From assembly GCF_000369065.1 (NCBI RefSeq), contig NZ_KB849807.1, positions 1-64,000 on the forward strand: DNA of 64,000 nucleotides. The letters run 5' to 3'. This DNA is from Acinetobacter haemolyticus CIP 64.3 = MTCC 9819. GTDB lineage: Bacteria > Pseudomonadota > Gammaproteobacteria > Pseudomonadales > Moraxellaceae. Each line of letters begins with the position of its first letter. The first letter of the stretch is position 1. This document shows positions 19,494 to 29,534 of the stretch, in pieces. The position numbers and the translations under genes were made by a program. The notes beneath the pieces are model-generated. The model worked only from the letters and a program-made list of their open reading frames with translations. It ran no database searches and had not been told where the DNA came from.

Positions 19494-20141
19494 TCATTCG
19501 AATAATTCCCATGTCCGCATCGCATGCTCAACCACTTTATGTAATTGGGTGACCGTTGCACCATCCCGTGCTTGCATGGTTAAGCCTTGTAACACCGTGG
19601 CATAGAAATCAGCCATTTCCGTTACGGGTGCAGTTGCTGCCAAGTCACCCTCGGCAACCCCCTGTTGCAGACGTTCTAGTAGTCTTTGCTTGGTTTTTAA
19701 ACGTTTTTCTAAAATATTATGCTGAATTTGTTGTGCATTATCCGAACAGTTAATGGTCGCCACCACCAACATACATCCTGTTGGTTTATCTGGCTGTGCT
19801 AAACGTTGGACATTGTCATAAAGATAAAGTTCGAATGCCACTTTAGCAGTCTTTGCTTCTAAGAAGATCGCTTCAATAGGACAAGCCTCATGCGCCAAAT
19901 AATAATCAATACATTTATAGAAAAGCCCCGCTTTATCACCAAAACTACTATATAAACTTGGTGCCGTCAGCTCCAATGCTTGTGTTAAGTCACTGACAGA
20001 TGTCGCTTCATAACCATGTTCCCAAAACAATAACATTGCTTTTTCTAAAACCTGTTGTTCATCAAAGCACTTTGGCCGTCCACGCTTTTTTTTGAGCGTG
20101 TCGTCACTCGGTGCTATTAGGGAATCATCTGCATGGGTCAT
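19494..20141 (-). CDS. TetR/AcrR-family repressor of the adjacent MFS gene
   Basis: A 215-residue regulator. Its basic leader KKKRGRPKCFD and the HTH, MLLFWEHGYEATSVSDLTQALELTAPSLYSSFGDKAGLF (about residues 30-68), are of the AcrR/NemR-like branch. A start at 20204 would place a hydrophobic leader and an operator inside the gene; the ATG at 20141 (MTHADD) fits the family better. It is divergent from the MFS gene. Palindromes related to TAACGATCGTTA occur on both sides of the shared promoter region, so it probably represses both genes and responds to an exported compound. Confidence 0.88.
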   Translation of the reverse strand: MTHADDSLIAPSDDTLKKKRGRPKCFDEQQVLEKAMLLFWEHGYEATSVSDLTQALELTAPSLYSSFGDKAGLFYKCIDYYLAHEACPIEAIFLEAKTAKVAFELYLYDNVQRLAQPDKPTGCMLVVATINCSDNAQQIQHNILEKRLKTKQRLLERLQQGVAEGDLAATAPVTEMADFYATVLQGLTMQARDGATVTQLHKVVEHAMRTWELFE

Positions 20142-20161
20142 GGCAATCACAAATATTTTTA

Positions 20162-20173
20162 TAACGATCACTA
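20162..20173. promoter_or_regulatory. candidate TetR operator, imperfect copy
   Basis: TAACGATCACTA matches the nearby perfect palindrome at ten of twelve bases. It lies 20 bases upstream of the TetR start codon, a good position for autorepression. Confidence 0.5.
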
Positions 20174-20217
20174 TTAAATTAATTGACGCCATCGCTTTTA
20201 TCAACTATTTTATTTTT

Positions 20218-20229
20218 TAACGATCGTTA
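20218..20229. promoter_or_regulatory. candidate TetR operator, perfect palindrome
   Basis: TAACGATCGTTA is a perfect 12-base palindrome, and the symmetry continues into flanking T and A runs with one mismatched pair. It lies 58 bases before the MFS start codon. Confidence 0.65.
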
Positions 20230-20287
20230 TAAAAATTCAATCTTTTTCAATTTTATTGTTATCTATATAACAATAAAGGAAATTATT

Positions 20288-21511
20288 ATGGAACAATCAT
20301 CTCCCACTGATATACGACCCATTGAGTCAAACCCTTCTCAAGGCAATTGGTTTGCACTGCTCTCCGTTACTTTAAGTGCTTTCGCGCTGGTCACTGGTGA
20401 ATTCCTTGCTGTGGGCGTGCTTAATGAGATCGCACGAGATTTTCAAGTGTCCGTTGGAACAGCAGGTTTAACTGTTTCGCTAACGGCCATCGTCGGAATG
20501 TTTGCCGCAGTATTGATCCCGATATCGGCCAAAACACTGGATCGCCGGACACTATTACTACTGTTAACCTTGCTCATGATTTTGGCCAATTTCATTACAG
20601 CTTTTGCGTCCAACTTTGCATTATTACTGTTTGGACGTATTATTTTAGGGATTGCGATTGGTGGCTTTTGGGCAACAGCAGTTGCTCTCAGTGGTCGCTT
20701 AGCTCCACCGCATTTACCGATTGCTAAAGCAACGGCTTGGGTCGCTTTCGGGGTGACTTTAGCAAGTGTACTCGGTGTACCTATGGGCACGTGGTTGGCA
20801 CAGTATAATGGCTGGCGTACCTCTTTCACCGTCATATCACTCATGGGAATCTTGCTTTTTATCTTCCAATACCTCTATTTACCTCAATTAAAACCATCGT
20901 CTTCGCTGCGTTGGAAAGAACTTCCAATTCTTGTGCAACATCCCGCTGCTCGTAAAGGGCTGATTATTTTTATCTTTATGGGATTTGCACACTTCGCAGT
21001 TTATAGTTATTTTTCAGCCTTTTTTAAACATCAGATTGATTTCTCTGATGGGCTGATTAGCCGTTTACTTTTGGTATATGGAATTGCGGGGATTTTTGGC
21101 AATATCTTTGCGGGTTATCTCGGGCAAATCAATATTCGCTATACTTTTGCAGTCAGTGGCTTTGCATTCTTTTTGGCATTTCTAAGCCTGCCAATGTTTG
21201 GTGCACATATCATGACCGCCATGGTGTTGACGGCTTTATGGGGCTTCGCTTATGGCATCATACCAACGGCAGTGAATATCTGGATGTTTACCCACGCACC
21301 AGAAGCAGTAGAAAAAGGCATGCCAATGGTGACATTGACCTTCCTCATTTTAATTGCCTTAGGCAGTATGTTTGGCGGAATTATTGTCGATCATTTTAAT
21401 GGCACCATCTTATTCTTTGCCATGCTTCCGCTGGTACTTTGCTCTCTAGTCTTGATTTTCACGCTAGCACGCGGTTTAAATAATCCTCAACTCAGCTGTG
21501 AAAATGAATAG
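20288..21511 (+). CDS. MFS transporter, DHA1 drug/sugar-efflux type
   Basis: An inner-membrane proton-driven exporter of 407 residues and twelve helices. DHA1 markers include TGEFLAVGVLNEIARDF in helix 1, DRRTLLLLLTLLMI after helix 2, LFGRIILGIAIGGFWATAVAL in helix 4, and a helix 5 motif ASVLGVPMGTWLAQYNGWR. The ATG at 20288 follows AAAGGA by seven bases, which rejects a longer reading from 20183 that would cover the operator. Sequence features resemble the AraJ/NepI-like group, so a sugar, nucleoside or drug is exported; the substrate is not shown. An AraC regulator follows after 11 bases. Confidence 0.9.
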   Translation: MEQSSPTDIRPIESNPSQGNWFALLSVTLSAFALVTGEFLAVGVLNEIARDFQVSVGTAGLTVSLTAIVGMFAAVLIPISAKTLDRRTLLLLLTLLMILANFITAFASNFALLLFGRIILGIAIGGFWATAVALSGRLAPPHLPIAKATAWVAFGVTLASVLGVPMGTWLAQYNGWRTSFTVISLMGILLFIFQYLYLPQLKPSSSLRWKELPILVQHPAARKGLIIFIFMGFAHFAVYSYFSAFFKHQIDFSDGLISRLLLVYGIAGIFGNIFAGYLGQINIRYTFAVSGFAFFLAFLSLPMFGAHIMTAMVLTALWGFAYGIIPTAVNIWMFTHAPEAVEKGMPMVTLTFLILIALGSMFGGIIVDHFNGTILFFAMLPLVLCSLVLIFTLARGLNNPQLSCENE

Positions 21512-21522
21512 AGATATTCCCC

Positions 21523-22296
21523 ATGAAGCATGATCTGGCTAAACAATTTCCTTTTTTACATGGTATTGAAGTGCATGAATTTCTTTATCAAATAGATGAC
21601 GTTGTTAGCCCTCATTCTTCACTTTGGGGGGACTTTAACTTCAGTCTCAATGGAACTTTAGAGTTTGATATTGAAGGGAAATATTACCTTTCTCCCCCCA
21701 GCTATGGACTGTGGTTACCCCCACGTACTGAACATCAATCGCTGCCCGTCGAACATGAAATTCATTATATTTGTATTCGTCTGCACCCTAAATTCGGGCA
21801 ATTTTTAGGAAATAGTTGCCGTTGTTTTAGTATCCAACCTTTTTTCCGCGCATTGGTCATTCAAATCCTCGAACAACAAAAGCAAAGCCATTCACCAGAG
21901 TACTTGGAGCATCTACTCCAAGTGTTGTTCGATCAACTCAAACAAGCACCGACGTATTCCCATTATCTTCCGCAAAGCAATCATCCTATTTTATCTCCTA
22001 TTTTAGAAAAGCTTGCTGATCCTGAGTTATTTCATTTGAGCTTACAACAGGTTCTTCATCATTTTAACGTGAGCGAACGACATGTATTACGGCTGAGTCA
22101 ACAAGAGTTACAACTCACACTCTCAGAATGGCGCAATCGAGCAAAAATTATTTTTGCAATTAATCAAATTCGCGAAGGAATGACCATCAAACAGCTGGCA
22201 TTTGCACTCGGCTATCATCACAGTTCAAGTTTTATCGAGTTCTTTAAACGCTACACAGGACAAACCCCCATACAACTTAAAAATGCAACGCTTTAA
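21523..22296 (+). CDS. AraC-family regulator with cupin domain
   Basis: A 257-residue regulator. The N-terminal half is a small beta-barrel sensor with LWGDFNFSLNGTLEFDIEGKYYL near 30-55 and LWLPPRTEHQS near 65-75, features of the AraC-like cupin. The C-terminal HTH pair ends in ALGYHHSSSFIEFFKRYTGQTPIQ (about 226-250), the AraC signature. It lies 11 bases after the MFS gene on the same strand, so it is probably co-transcribed and may respond to the same compound. That makes two regulators, TetR and AraC, around a single exporter. Confidence 0.9.
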   Translation: MKHDLAKQFPFLHGIEVHEFLYQIDDVVSPHSSLWGDFNFSLNGTLEFDIEGKYYLSPPSYGLWLPPRTEHQSLPVEHEIHYICIRLHPKFGQFLGNSCRCFSIQPFFRALVIQILEQQKQSHSPEYLEHLLQVLFDQLKQAPTYSHYLPQSNHPILSPILEKLADPELFHLSLQQVLHHFNVSERHVLRLSQQELQLTLSEWRNRAKIIFAINQIREGMTIKQLAFALGYHHSSSFIEFFKRYTGQTPIQLKNATL

Positions 22297-22411
22297 AGTT
22301 ATACATTTTTCAGCATATTTTGTATGTATTCATATCAATAGCATTGCACTCTAAAAGATTAGCAGTTAAAACAAACAAGTGATTTCACAACAACAAATTA
22401 GGACACCCTCC

Positions 22412-22957
22412 ATGAGCCAATCGGTTTATCACATTCCAGTTAAAGACATTAAAGGCCAAGACATTGATCTAGAACAATATAAAGGCAAAGTTTTACTCTT
22501 GGTGAATGTAGCCTCAAAATGTGGATTGACCCCTCAATACGAAGGTTTAGAAAAACTATATCAAGCGAAAAAAGATCAAGGCTTGGAAATTCTCGGCTTC
22601 CCTGCCAATAACTTCTTAGAACAAGAACCGGGTTCAAATGAAGAAATCGAACAATTCTGTTCACTCAATTATGATGTACATTTCCCACTTTTCGCCAAGA
22701 TTTCTGTGGCCGGTGATGATAAACATCCACTTTATCAAACATTGACCCAAGCGATTCCTGAACGAATCGGTGAAGGACCTTGGTGGAAAGATCTTGTAGA
22801 TTATGGTTTAACACCGAACAACCCACCAGAGGTTCTTTGGAATTTTGAGAAATTCCTGGTCAATAAAAATGGTGAAATCGTTGCACGCTTTGCACCTGAT
22901 ATCACGGCAGATGATGAACGCATTGTGACTGCGATTGAAGCTGAATTGGCGAAATAA
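22412..22957 (+). CDS. glutathione peroxidase family protein
   Basis: A 181-residue thiol peroxidase reducing peroxides with thioredoxin or glutathione. The peroxidatic Cys37 sits in NVASKCGLTPQYEGLEKLY, and WNFEKFLVNKNGEIVARF near 148-165 is the family C-terminal strand. The usual FPCNQF box is FPANNF here (about 64-69), so the catalytic Gln position carries Asn and the resolving Cys of that box is Ala. Cys at about 82 (EQFCSLNY) could instead act in resolution. The ATG at 22412 follows AGGA by eight bases. The upstream in-frame ATG at 22379 lacks such a site. Confidence 0.92.
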   Translation: MSQSVYHIPVKDIKGQDIDLEQYKGKVLLLVNVASKCGLTPQYEGLEKLYQAKKDQGLEILGFPANNFLEQEPGSNEEIEQFCSLNYDVHFPLFAKISVAGDDKHPLYQTLTQAIPERIGEGPWWKDLVDYGLTPNNPPEVLWNFEKFLVNKNGEIVARFAPDITADDERIVTAIEAELAK

Positions 22958-22970
22958 GTTTAATCATCAC

Positions 22971-22996
22971 TGAGAAGAATAGCCTTATTCTTCTCA
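22971..22996. terminator. hairpin terminator after glutathione peroxidase
   Basis: TGAGAAGAATA (22971-22981) pairs with TATTCTTCTCA (22986-22996) around a four-base loop. The T-run is weak, so it may be an RNA-stabilising hairpin. Confidence 0.55.
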
Positions 22997-23123
22997 TACT
23001 TCAGCTCAAACCAACCTGTATTATCTTATTGCATGAAAATGTTAACGAATTGCAAAAATCACATTTTTCTTCACACTTTCTGATTATAGTGACGCTCTTT
23101 TCAGATTTTGATGAAGTTCTGTC

Positions 23124-23726
23124 ATGCTTAAATACCGCCCAATCTCCGCGATTCTTTCTGCAGCAGCATTGATTAGCACGATTGCGCTGGTCGGTTGTGA
23201 CCAACCTCCTCAAAAGAATGAACAGGCTCAGCAATATACTGAACAAGAACAAAACACCCCTTCGAGCACCGAGCAAGACGCTCTATCCAATATTGCTGAC
23301 AACCAAAATCTAAGTCACGGCAATATGTTTAATATCATCCGTGATGTTGCGCAATTGCAACTCAAAACAGATGACTACACAGCATTGCTCCAGAACTCAC
23401 AGAGCCAACTCGAACAGGCGATTCAAAACCAGAATGTTCAACAACTCAAAGAAAGTACTGCAAAACTTAAACAAGAGCTTCATGCATTACATGATGTTTT
23501 GTTGTCTTTGCAACTCAAAAGCACCGAAGTAGACCAAATCCGCCAAAGTCTGCTGAGCGCAAATCAACAGTTACTCAATCTACCTCTTTTACATGGTCAA
23601 CAAGACATTAGCCAATTAGATTTTGAAAAAATCGCAGCACAGTTTAATAAAATTCAGGTCGATATGTTGAAACTTGCAGCTCTTGTTTTAGGTAATCCAA
23701 CTTCAGAAGCAGATCAGCCAAACTAA
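23124..23726 (+). CDS. hypothetical lipoprotein
   Basis: A 200-residue protein with a signal peptide and lipobox (ALVGC, Cys about 25), so it should be lipid-anchored. After it comes a Gln- and Glu-rich spacer (about 26-60), then an all-helical part with heptad-like Leu spacing, LQNSQSQLEQAIQNQNVQQLKE and similar stretches up to about 190. I do not recognise a family. No enzyme motif is seen. A role as a periplasmic coiled-coil or structural lipoprotein is possible. Convergent with the 717-residue unknown gene 27 bases away. Confidence 0.8.
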   Translation: MLKYRPISAILSAAALISTIALVGCDQPPQKNEQAQQYTEQEQNTPSSTEQDALSNIADNQNLSHGNMFNIIRDVAQLQLKTDDYTALLQNSQSQLEQAIQNQNVQQLKESTAKLKQELHALHDVLLSLQLKSTEVDQIRQSLLSANQQLLNLPLLHGQQDISQLDFEKIAAQFNKIQVDMLKLAALVLGNPTSEADQPN

Positions 23727-23753
23727 TCTCATAAATTTTCTGATTTTTAAATC

Positions 23754-25907
23754 TTAGATAGCTTGAATTGAATAAGGTGGGTTGGCATCGTTTGGGGCTT
23801 GTTGCTCCAAATCTGGTAGCTTTTCCGCATGTTGTGACATTTGCTTATACTTTTGCAGTTCAGCATTTAACTGTCTCACATGCTGTTTCAATTCAATCGA
23901 TATAAATTGGTCTGCCTGTGCCAATGCAACCCAGCCTGCCTGAGCTCTGCGTTTAGGGTGATCATGCGCTAATTGTTTTTGTATCCATATATACAACCTT
24001 TGTGCACGTTGATAAGCCTCAAACTTATAAGCATATAAGGTTGTTGAAATGATTGCTTCTGGGATCTTCCCCATCAACTTTGTTTCAATCTGTCTCAGTT
24101 GAAATGCGTATAAATCAACTCGATATTTTAATAAATTCTGATTAAACCATTCTGCAAAGCGAATCAACAAATCGACGACCAAATCGGATTGCGCCTTCAA
24201 CGCAACTTTCTCAGAAGTAGGTCGGCGTTGCTCAATCTTGTGTATCCGCCAAGTTCGATATACTGCAATCCCCCCAATAAAGAAAGCACCAATTGAATCC
24301 GAAAGTGCACGCCCCATTGTAGCTTCAACAGCCAAACTATTTTTTGATATTGAACTCGAATATTTATCCTGCGAATACATCCCCAATATGGGTGAATTTA
24401 TCGATGTATTAAAATTACGATATACCGCAAAACCAGTATTCATTAATGGGATCGGTAAAAACTCTTCATTGCCAGTTGAATGCTGCAAACATGCAACAGC
24501 TGAGCGCTGCACTGAAGCATAGCTCAAAGCAAAATCAGCAAAGACAGAAGGATATTTTTCTTGTAAATGCGCAAGTTCAATATTCACAATAATCGCAATA
24601 TGCGGATGCTGTCGTGCAAATGTTCCTATTTGATCGGCATCTAAGCTACATTTTACTTGCATAGGTGTGCCATCAACGATCAAATCAAAACTTGCAACAT
24701 CAGTATGCTCAACAAATTCGATGCAATGTCCTTGTTGACTTAGATTATACGCAACTTGTTGTTTAGCAAGATAAGATGACACTTGTAACAACGCTGCATC
24801 ATGCTGGTAATCAGATGTTGGGATTTGCTTTAAGTTATAAAATGCATCGGGCTCACGATGAGCGGCTGTTACCAAAGCATCCAGTACCAATGGATTTATT
24901 TGTAAGTAGTTCCAAATAAATCCCATACGATGATTGACCGCATTAATCCCACTGACTAACTTAAGATCACGCCCCATGAGAATTTTTTGCAATGCCGTAT
25001 TCGCCGCTTTATGACGATCTAAGTTCATCGTAATTTCATGGTTATTGAGTAATTTGGGTGCACTCTCCACCACATTTTTATAATAAGGAACGATAAACTC
25101 ATCTGTGGTTAGCCAATGATTCAAGGAATATCCAACAAATTTAAATTTATGCTGTATACCAAGCAATGATTTAGGTAATTCACGAGGCTGGGATTGCAAG
25201 TTTGCTGGCAATAACAGCACTACAGCCCTTTGTGTTAATTGCTCATGTAAATGCGGTTGTTGAACACAATCAAGATTGGTCAAACATTCTAAAGCCTCAA
25301 CCGCATCACGCTGTCCTTGCTCATTATGATAATCATTTCGACTCAACAAACAGTGTATAAAATCATAGTGCACACTTTCAGGATGATAAGCTTGCTGTTG
25401 AAATAGCATACGATAATTTTTAATTGCAGCTGACCAATCCTCTAAACGAGAATATAACTCGGCTAATGCTAACGTAACGGAAGGATTATTATATTTATCT
25501 TGTAACTGGTTAAGAATACTCAGTTTTAGATCACTATCTTGGCAAGCGAGTAACTGAGTTAACAATGCGGCTCGTTCAGATATCGCAAGCGGTGACTGAG
25601 CATGTTGCAATCTAAAATTGAGCCCTTGCTCAAACCACGCATATCGATGAGCATGTTGTGGATAGGCCGGGATAAAAACCTGATTGATGAGTTGAATCAA
25701 ACGCAATGAACAATGCGTTTCATCGACTGTACTGTGTCGGAAATTCCAAACTTTAGGTAAGTTTAGACTAAAAAATTGCGTATAGAGATTAGCCGTTAAA
25801 TCAGGCTGTATTAATGTCACGAGTTTTATCTGATCTTTGACAGACAAATGATGTCCTTGTTGTTCGATACGATCCAAGCGCAACTTTAAGACATTACTTG
25901 CTAACAT
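23754..25907 (-). CDS. large unknown protein with PD-(D/E)xK-like motif and central hydrophobic segment
   Basis: A 717-residue protein I cannot name. Residues 1-350 are helical, with a TPR-like part near 145-185 (LALAELYSRLEDWSAAIKNY). Residues 370-445 look like a nuclease-type fold: a helix (QVAYNLSQQGH), then a strand FDLIVDG and MQVK, so Asp408 and Lys419 with Gln417 match the D-x(n)-QxK form of the PD-(D/E)xK motif. A hydrophobic, glycine-containing segment (SIGAFFIGGIAVY) follows near 538-550, and the C-terminal 150 residues are helical. The MesX/DUF families do not resemble it. It is monocistronic. Similarity to the 484-residue protein in the element is described in the findings. Confidence 0.8.
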   Translation of the reverse strand: MLASNVLKLRLDRIEQQGHHLSVKDQIKLVTLIQPDLTANLYTQFFSLNLPKVWNFRHSTVDETHCSLRLIQLINQVFIPAYPQHAHRYAWFEQGLNFRLQHAQSPLAISERAALLTQLLACQDSDLKLSILNQLQDKYNNPSVTLALAELYSRLEDWSAAIKNYRMLFQQQAYHPESVHYDFIHCLLSRNDYHNEQGQRDAVEALECLTNLDCVQQPHLHEQLTQRAVVLLLPANLQSQPRELPKSLLGIQHKFKFVGYSLNHWLTTDEFIVPYYKNVVESAPKLLNNHEITMNLDRHKAANTALQKILMGRDLKLVSGINAVNHRMGFIWNYLQINPLVLDALVTAAHREPDAFYNLKQIPTSDYQHDAALLQVSSYLAKQQVAYNLSQQGHCIEFVEHTDVASFDLIVDGTPMQVKCSLDADQIGTFARQHPHIAIIVNIELAHLQEKYPSVFADFALSYASVQRSAVACLQHSTGNEEFLPIPLMNTGFAVYRNFNTSINSPILGMYSQDKYSSSISKNSLAVEATMGRALSDSIGAFFIGGIAVYRTWRIHKIEQRRPTSEKVALKAQSDLVVDLLIRFAEWFNQNLLKYRVDLYAFQLRQIETKLMGKIPEAIISTTLYAYKFEAYQRAQRLYIWIQKQLAHDHPKRRAQAGWVALAQADQFISIELKQHVRQLNAELQKYKQMSQHAEKLPDLEQQAPNDANPPYSIQAI

Positions 25908-26012
25908 ACTTTTCCTAATTTTTTCTTTAATATACGCATTCGTTATAGCTTACAACGATGTCATCCCTTCATCGTTAAGCATTCATCATATTATGTTTCG
26001 AGATAATAAAAA

Positions 26013-26052
26013 AGCACCTTCAAAACAATCTAAGATTGATATTGAAGGTGCT
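26013..26052 (-). terminator. terminator of the DUF2846 lipoprotein gene
   Basis: AGCACCTTCAA (26013-26023) pairs with TTGAAGGTGCT (26042-26052), and an inner AATC/GATT stem extends it. The minus strand continues as TTTTTTATT, so it ends the gene at 26097. Confidence 0.85.
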
Positions 26053-26096
26053 AAAAACTGAATTAAGCGTTGTTATTATTTAAAAAAATCGCTAAT

Positions 26097-26576
26097 TTAC
26101 TTTTTATCCAAACTAATACTCTGCTTACTACACTTTCCAGCTTGTGCAAATTTATACTCAGCAATCGCTTTTTTACCTGTCTCTAAATCTACTTGTTTCA
26201 GGTTCGCGCCACCTGTGATTACACCAGGTTTGATATATTGCTGAATAAAATATTGTTTTCCTGCTTCTGTATTCAGTGTCAAATGATTCGGTGAAAAATC
26301 TGATTCAGTCGAAATCGTATGTTTCTGGTTACCCTCCACCTCTTTTAAGAAGAATGTGCCACGCGCAGTTTCACCTAAACACTCTCCGTCAATCCAAACA
26401 TCTTTTTTGAGTGCTGCACCCAACACACTATTTGAACGGTAAACATAAACCGCAGCTTTACCTTCTGTAGGTGCATCAAGTTTTTTTGCTTGTTGAGACA
26501 ATTGCGGTGTTGCTTGCGGTACGGAAGCACAACCAACAAATGTCAGTGCAAGAATGGCTGGAAGTAAAATTTTCAT
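26097..26576 (-). CDS. DUF2846-type lipoprotein
   Basis: A 159-residue lipoprotein: signal peptide and lipobox TFVGC near residue 18, then a compact beta-rich domain. Features seen in DUF2846 proteins include AAVYVYRSNSVLGAALKKDVWIDG (about 42-65) and the strand TLNTEAGKQYFIQQY. The ATG at 26576 (MKILLP) puts the lysine-led signal at the start; an upstream ATG at 26591 only adds five residues. Function is unknown; it is likely anchored in the outer or inner membrane. A promoter with its own terminator makes it monocistronic. Confidence 0.82.
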   Translation of the reverse strand: MKILLPAILALTFVGCASVPQATPQLSQQAKKLDAPTEGKAAVYVYRSNSVLGAALKKDVWIDGECLGETARGTFFLKEVEGNQKHTISTESDFSPNHLTLNTEAGKQYFIQQYIKPGVITGGANLKQVDLETGKKAIAEYKFAQAGKCSKQSISLDKK

Positions 26577-26668
26577 TATGATAATTCTCATGAAGTTATA
26601 TATTGCGAGCAGTACTTTATATGAAAATGAGAACTATTTGAATTTTGTTTCCAGTTTATTTTCCAATA

Positions 26669-26695
26669 AAAAAGCCACCTGACGGTGGCTTTTTC
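26669..26695 (-). terminator. terminator of the atp operon
   Basis: AGCCACC (26673-26679) pairs with GGTGGCT (26684-26690) around TGAC, flanked by A and T runs. It lies 20 bases past the atpC stop codon on the minus strand. Confidence 0.9.
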
Positions 26696-26714
26696 AATCG
26701 AAAATCAGTACTGA

Positions 26715-27134
26715 TTAAAGTGCGCGATTTTTGATTTTACGAATCGTTTCAAGCTGTGCTGCAGTTTCTGCAAGCGAAGCAAGTGCAGCAGCAGAATCCA
26801 AATCACTCTTTTGATTTGCGAGCAATTGTTCAGCTTGTTTACGAGCTTCTAAAATTGCCGCTTCATCTAAGTTGTCCGCACGGATTGCAGTATCTGCAAG
26901 TACAGTCACAACATGAGGTTGAACTTCTAACACACCGCCAGATACATAAACGATTTCTTCTGTACCATTTTCCAACTGAACACGAATCGGGCCCGGTTGG
27001 AGCAAAGTTACAAGTGGTGCGTGCCCTGGTAAAATACCAAGCTCACCACCTGCGCCTTTTGCGATTAACATCGTAACCGTGCCAGAGTAAATCGACTCAT
27101 TCACACTTACAACATCACATTGCATCGTCGCCAT
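26715..27134 (-). CDS. atpC: ATP synthase F1 subunit epsilon
   Basis: Regulatory subunit of the central stalk, 139 residues. It shows the N-terminal beta-sandwich with ELGILPGHAPLVTLL (about 31-45) and ENGTEEIVYVSGGVLEVQPHVVTVLADTA (about 56-84). The C-terminal two-helix part (about 90-139) is intact. Last gene of the operon, 28 bases after atpD. Confidence 0.97.
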   Translation of the reverse strand: MATMQCDVVSVNESIYSGTVTMLIAKGAGGELGILPGHAPLVTLLQPGPIRVQLENGTEEIVYVSGGVLEVQPHVVTVLADTAIRADNLDEAAILEARKQAEQLLANQKSDLDSAAALASLAETAAQLETIRKIKNRAL

Positions 27135-27162
27135 GAGAATCTCCTTAAATTAGAGTTGCTAA

Positions 27163-28572
<1,410 letters not shown>

Positions 28573-28587
28573 TCAAACTTAATAATG

Positions 28588-29457
28588 TTAAACGGCAGCG
28601 GCACCGCCAACGATCTCGGAAATTTCCTGAGTAATCGCGGCTTGACGCAGCTTGTTGTAAATGAGTTGTAGGTCTTTAATCAATTGTCCTGCGTTGTCTG
28701 TCGCTGCTTTCATTGCGACCATACGAGCAGATTGCTCACATGCAACGTTTTCAATTACACCTTGATAAACCATCGACTCGATATAGCGAACCAACAAACC
28801 ATTTAACAGCTCTTCTGCTTCTGGTTCGTAGATATAATCCCAACCATAAGTACGGTTAAGATCTTCGCCTTCTTCTGCTGGTGCCAAAGGAACAAGTTGT
28901 TCAACTTTAGGTTGTTGGGTCATCGCATTGACGAAACCATTTGACACAAGGTAAATACGATCTAATTCACCCTTATCAAATGCATCAAGCATCACCTGAA
29001 CAGAACCTGTCAACTGTTCCAAACTCGGTGTATCACCAAGTTGGGTAGTTGCACCAAGCACTTTACCGCCGTAACTCTTAAAAAACGAAACCGCTTTTTG
29101 ACCAATCAAAGCAAATTCAACTTCAATTGACTGCTCTTGTTGTGCTTTGACATGCTGCACAACTTTCTTGAACAAGTTAATGTTCAAGCCACCTGCCAAA
29201 CCACGATCTGAAGACACCACGATATAGCCAACACGCTTAACAGGGCGTTCAACCATATAACGGTGTTTGTATTCAGGGTTTGCTTGAACCAAGTGAGCAA
29301 TTACACGGCGCATATTATCGGCATACGGACGGCCTTGAGCCATGCGCTCTTGCGCACGACGCATTTTAGAAGCAGCTACCATTTGCATCGCGCGAGTAAT
29401 CTTTTGCGTGCTCTTGATACTAGCTACTTTGGCGCGAATTTCTTTTAAATTTGCCAT
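28588..29457 (-). CDS. atpG: ATP synthase F1 subunit gamma
   Basis: Rotor shaft subunit, 289 residues. The N-terminal helix [30 protein letters not shown] and the C-terminal [15 protein letters not shown] are typical. [15 protein letters not shown] near 80 is the conserved Rossmann-like core. A 78-base gap separates it from atpA and holds a strong hairpin. Confidence 0.97.
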   Translation of the reverse strand: MANLKEIRAKVASIKSTQKITRAMQMVAASKMRRAQERMAQGRPYADNMRRVIAHLVQANPEYKHRYMVERPVKRVGYIVVSSDRGLAGGLNINLFKKVVQHVKAQQEQSIEVEFALIGQKAVSFFKSYGGKVLGATTQLGDTPSLEQLTGSVQVMLDAFDKGELDRIYLVSNGFVNAMTQQPKVEQLVPLAPAEEGEDLNRTYGWDYIYEPEAEELLNGLLVRYIESMVYQGVIENVACEQSARMVAMKAATDNAGQLIKDLQLIYNKLRQAAITQEISEIVGGAAAV

Positions 29458-29473
29458 ACGCTTAACCTAGTAG

Positions 29474-29497
29474 TCGAAAGCTCTTTCGAGCTTTCGA
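29474..29497. promoter_or_regulatory. intercistronic hairpin between atpA and atpG
   Basis: TCGAAAGCTC (29474-29483) and GAGCTTTCGA (29488-29497) pair perfectly around a four-base loop. No T-run follows on either strand, so it is more likely an RNA-processing or stability element than a terminator. Confidence 0.6.
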
Positions 29498-29534
29498 AGG
29501 TTGATCCGTGAACCAAACTTAACTAAAGCTTAAC

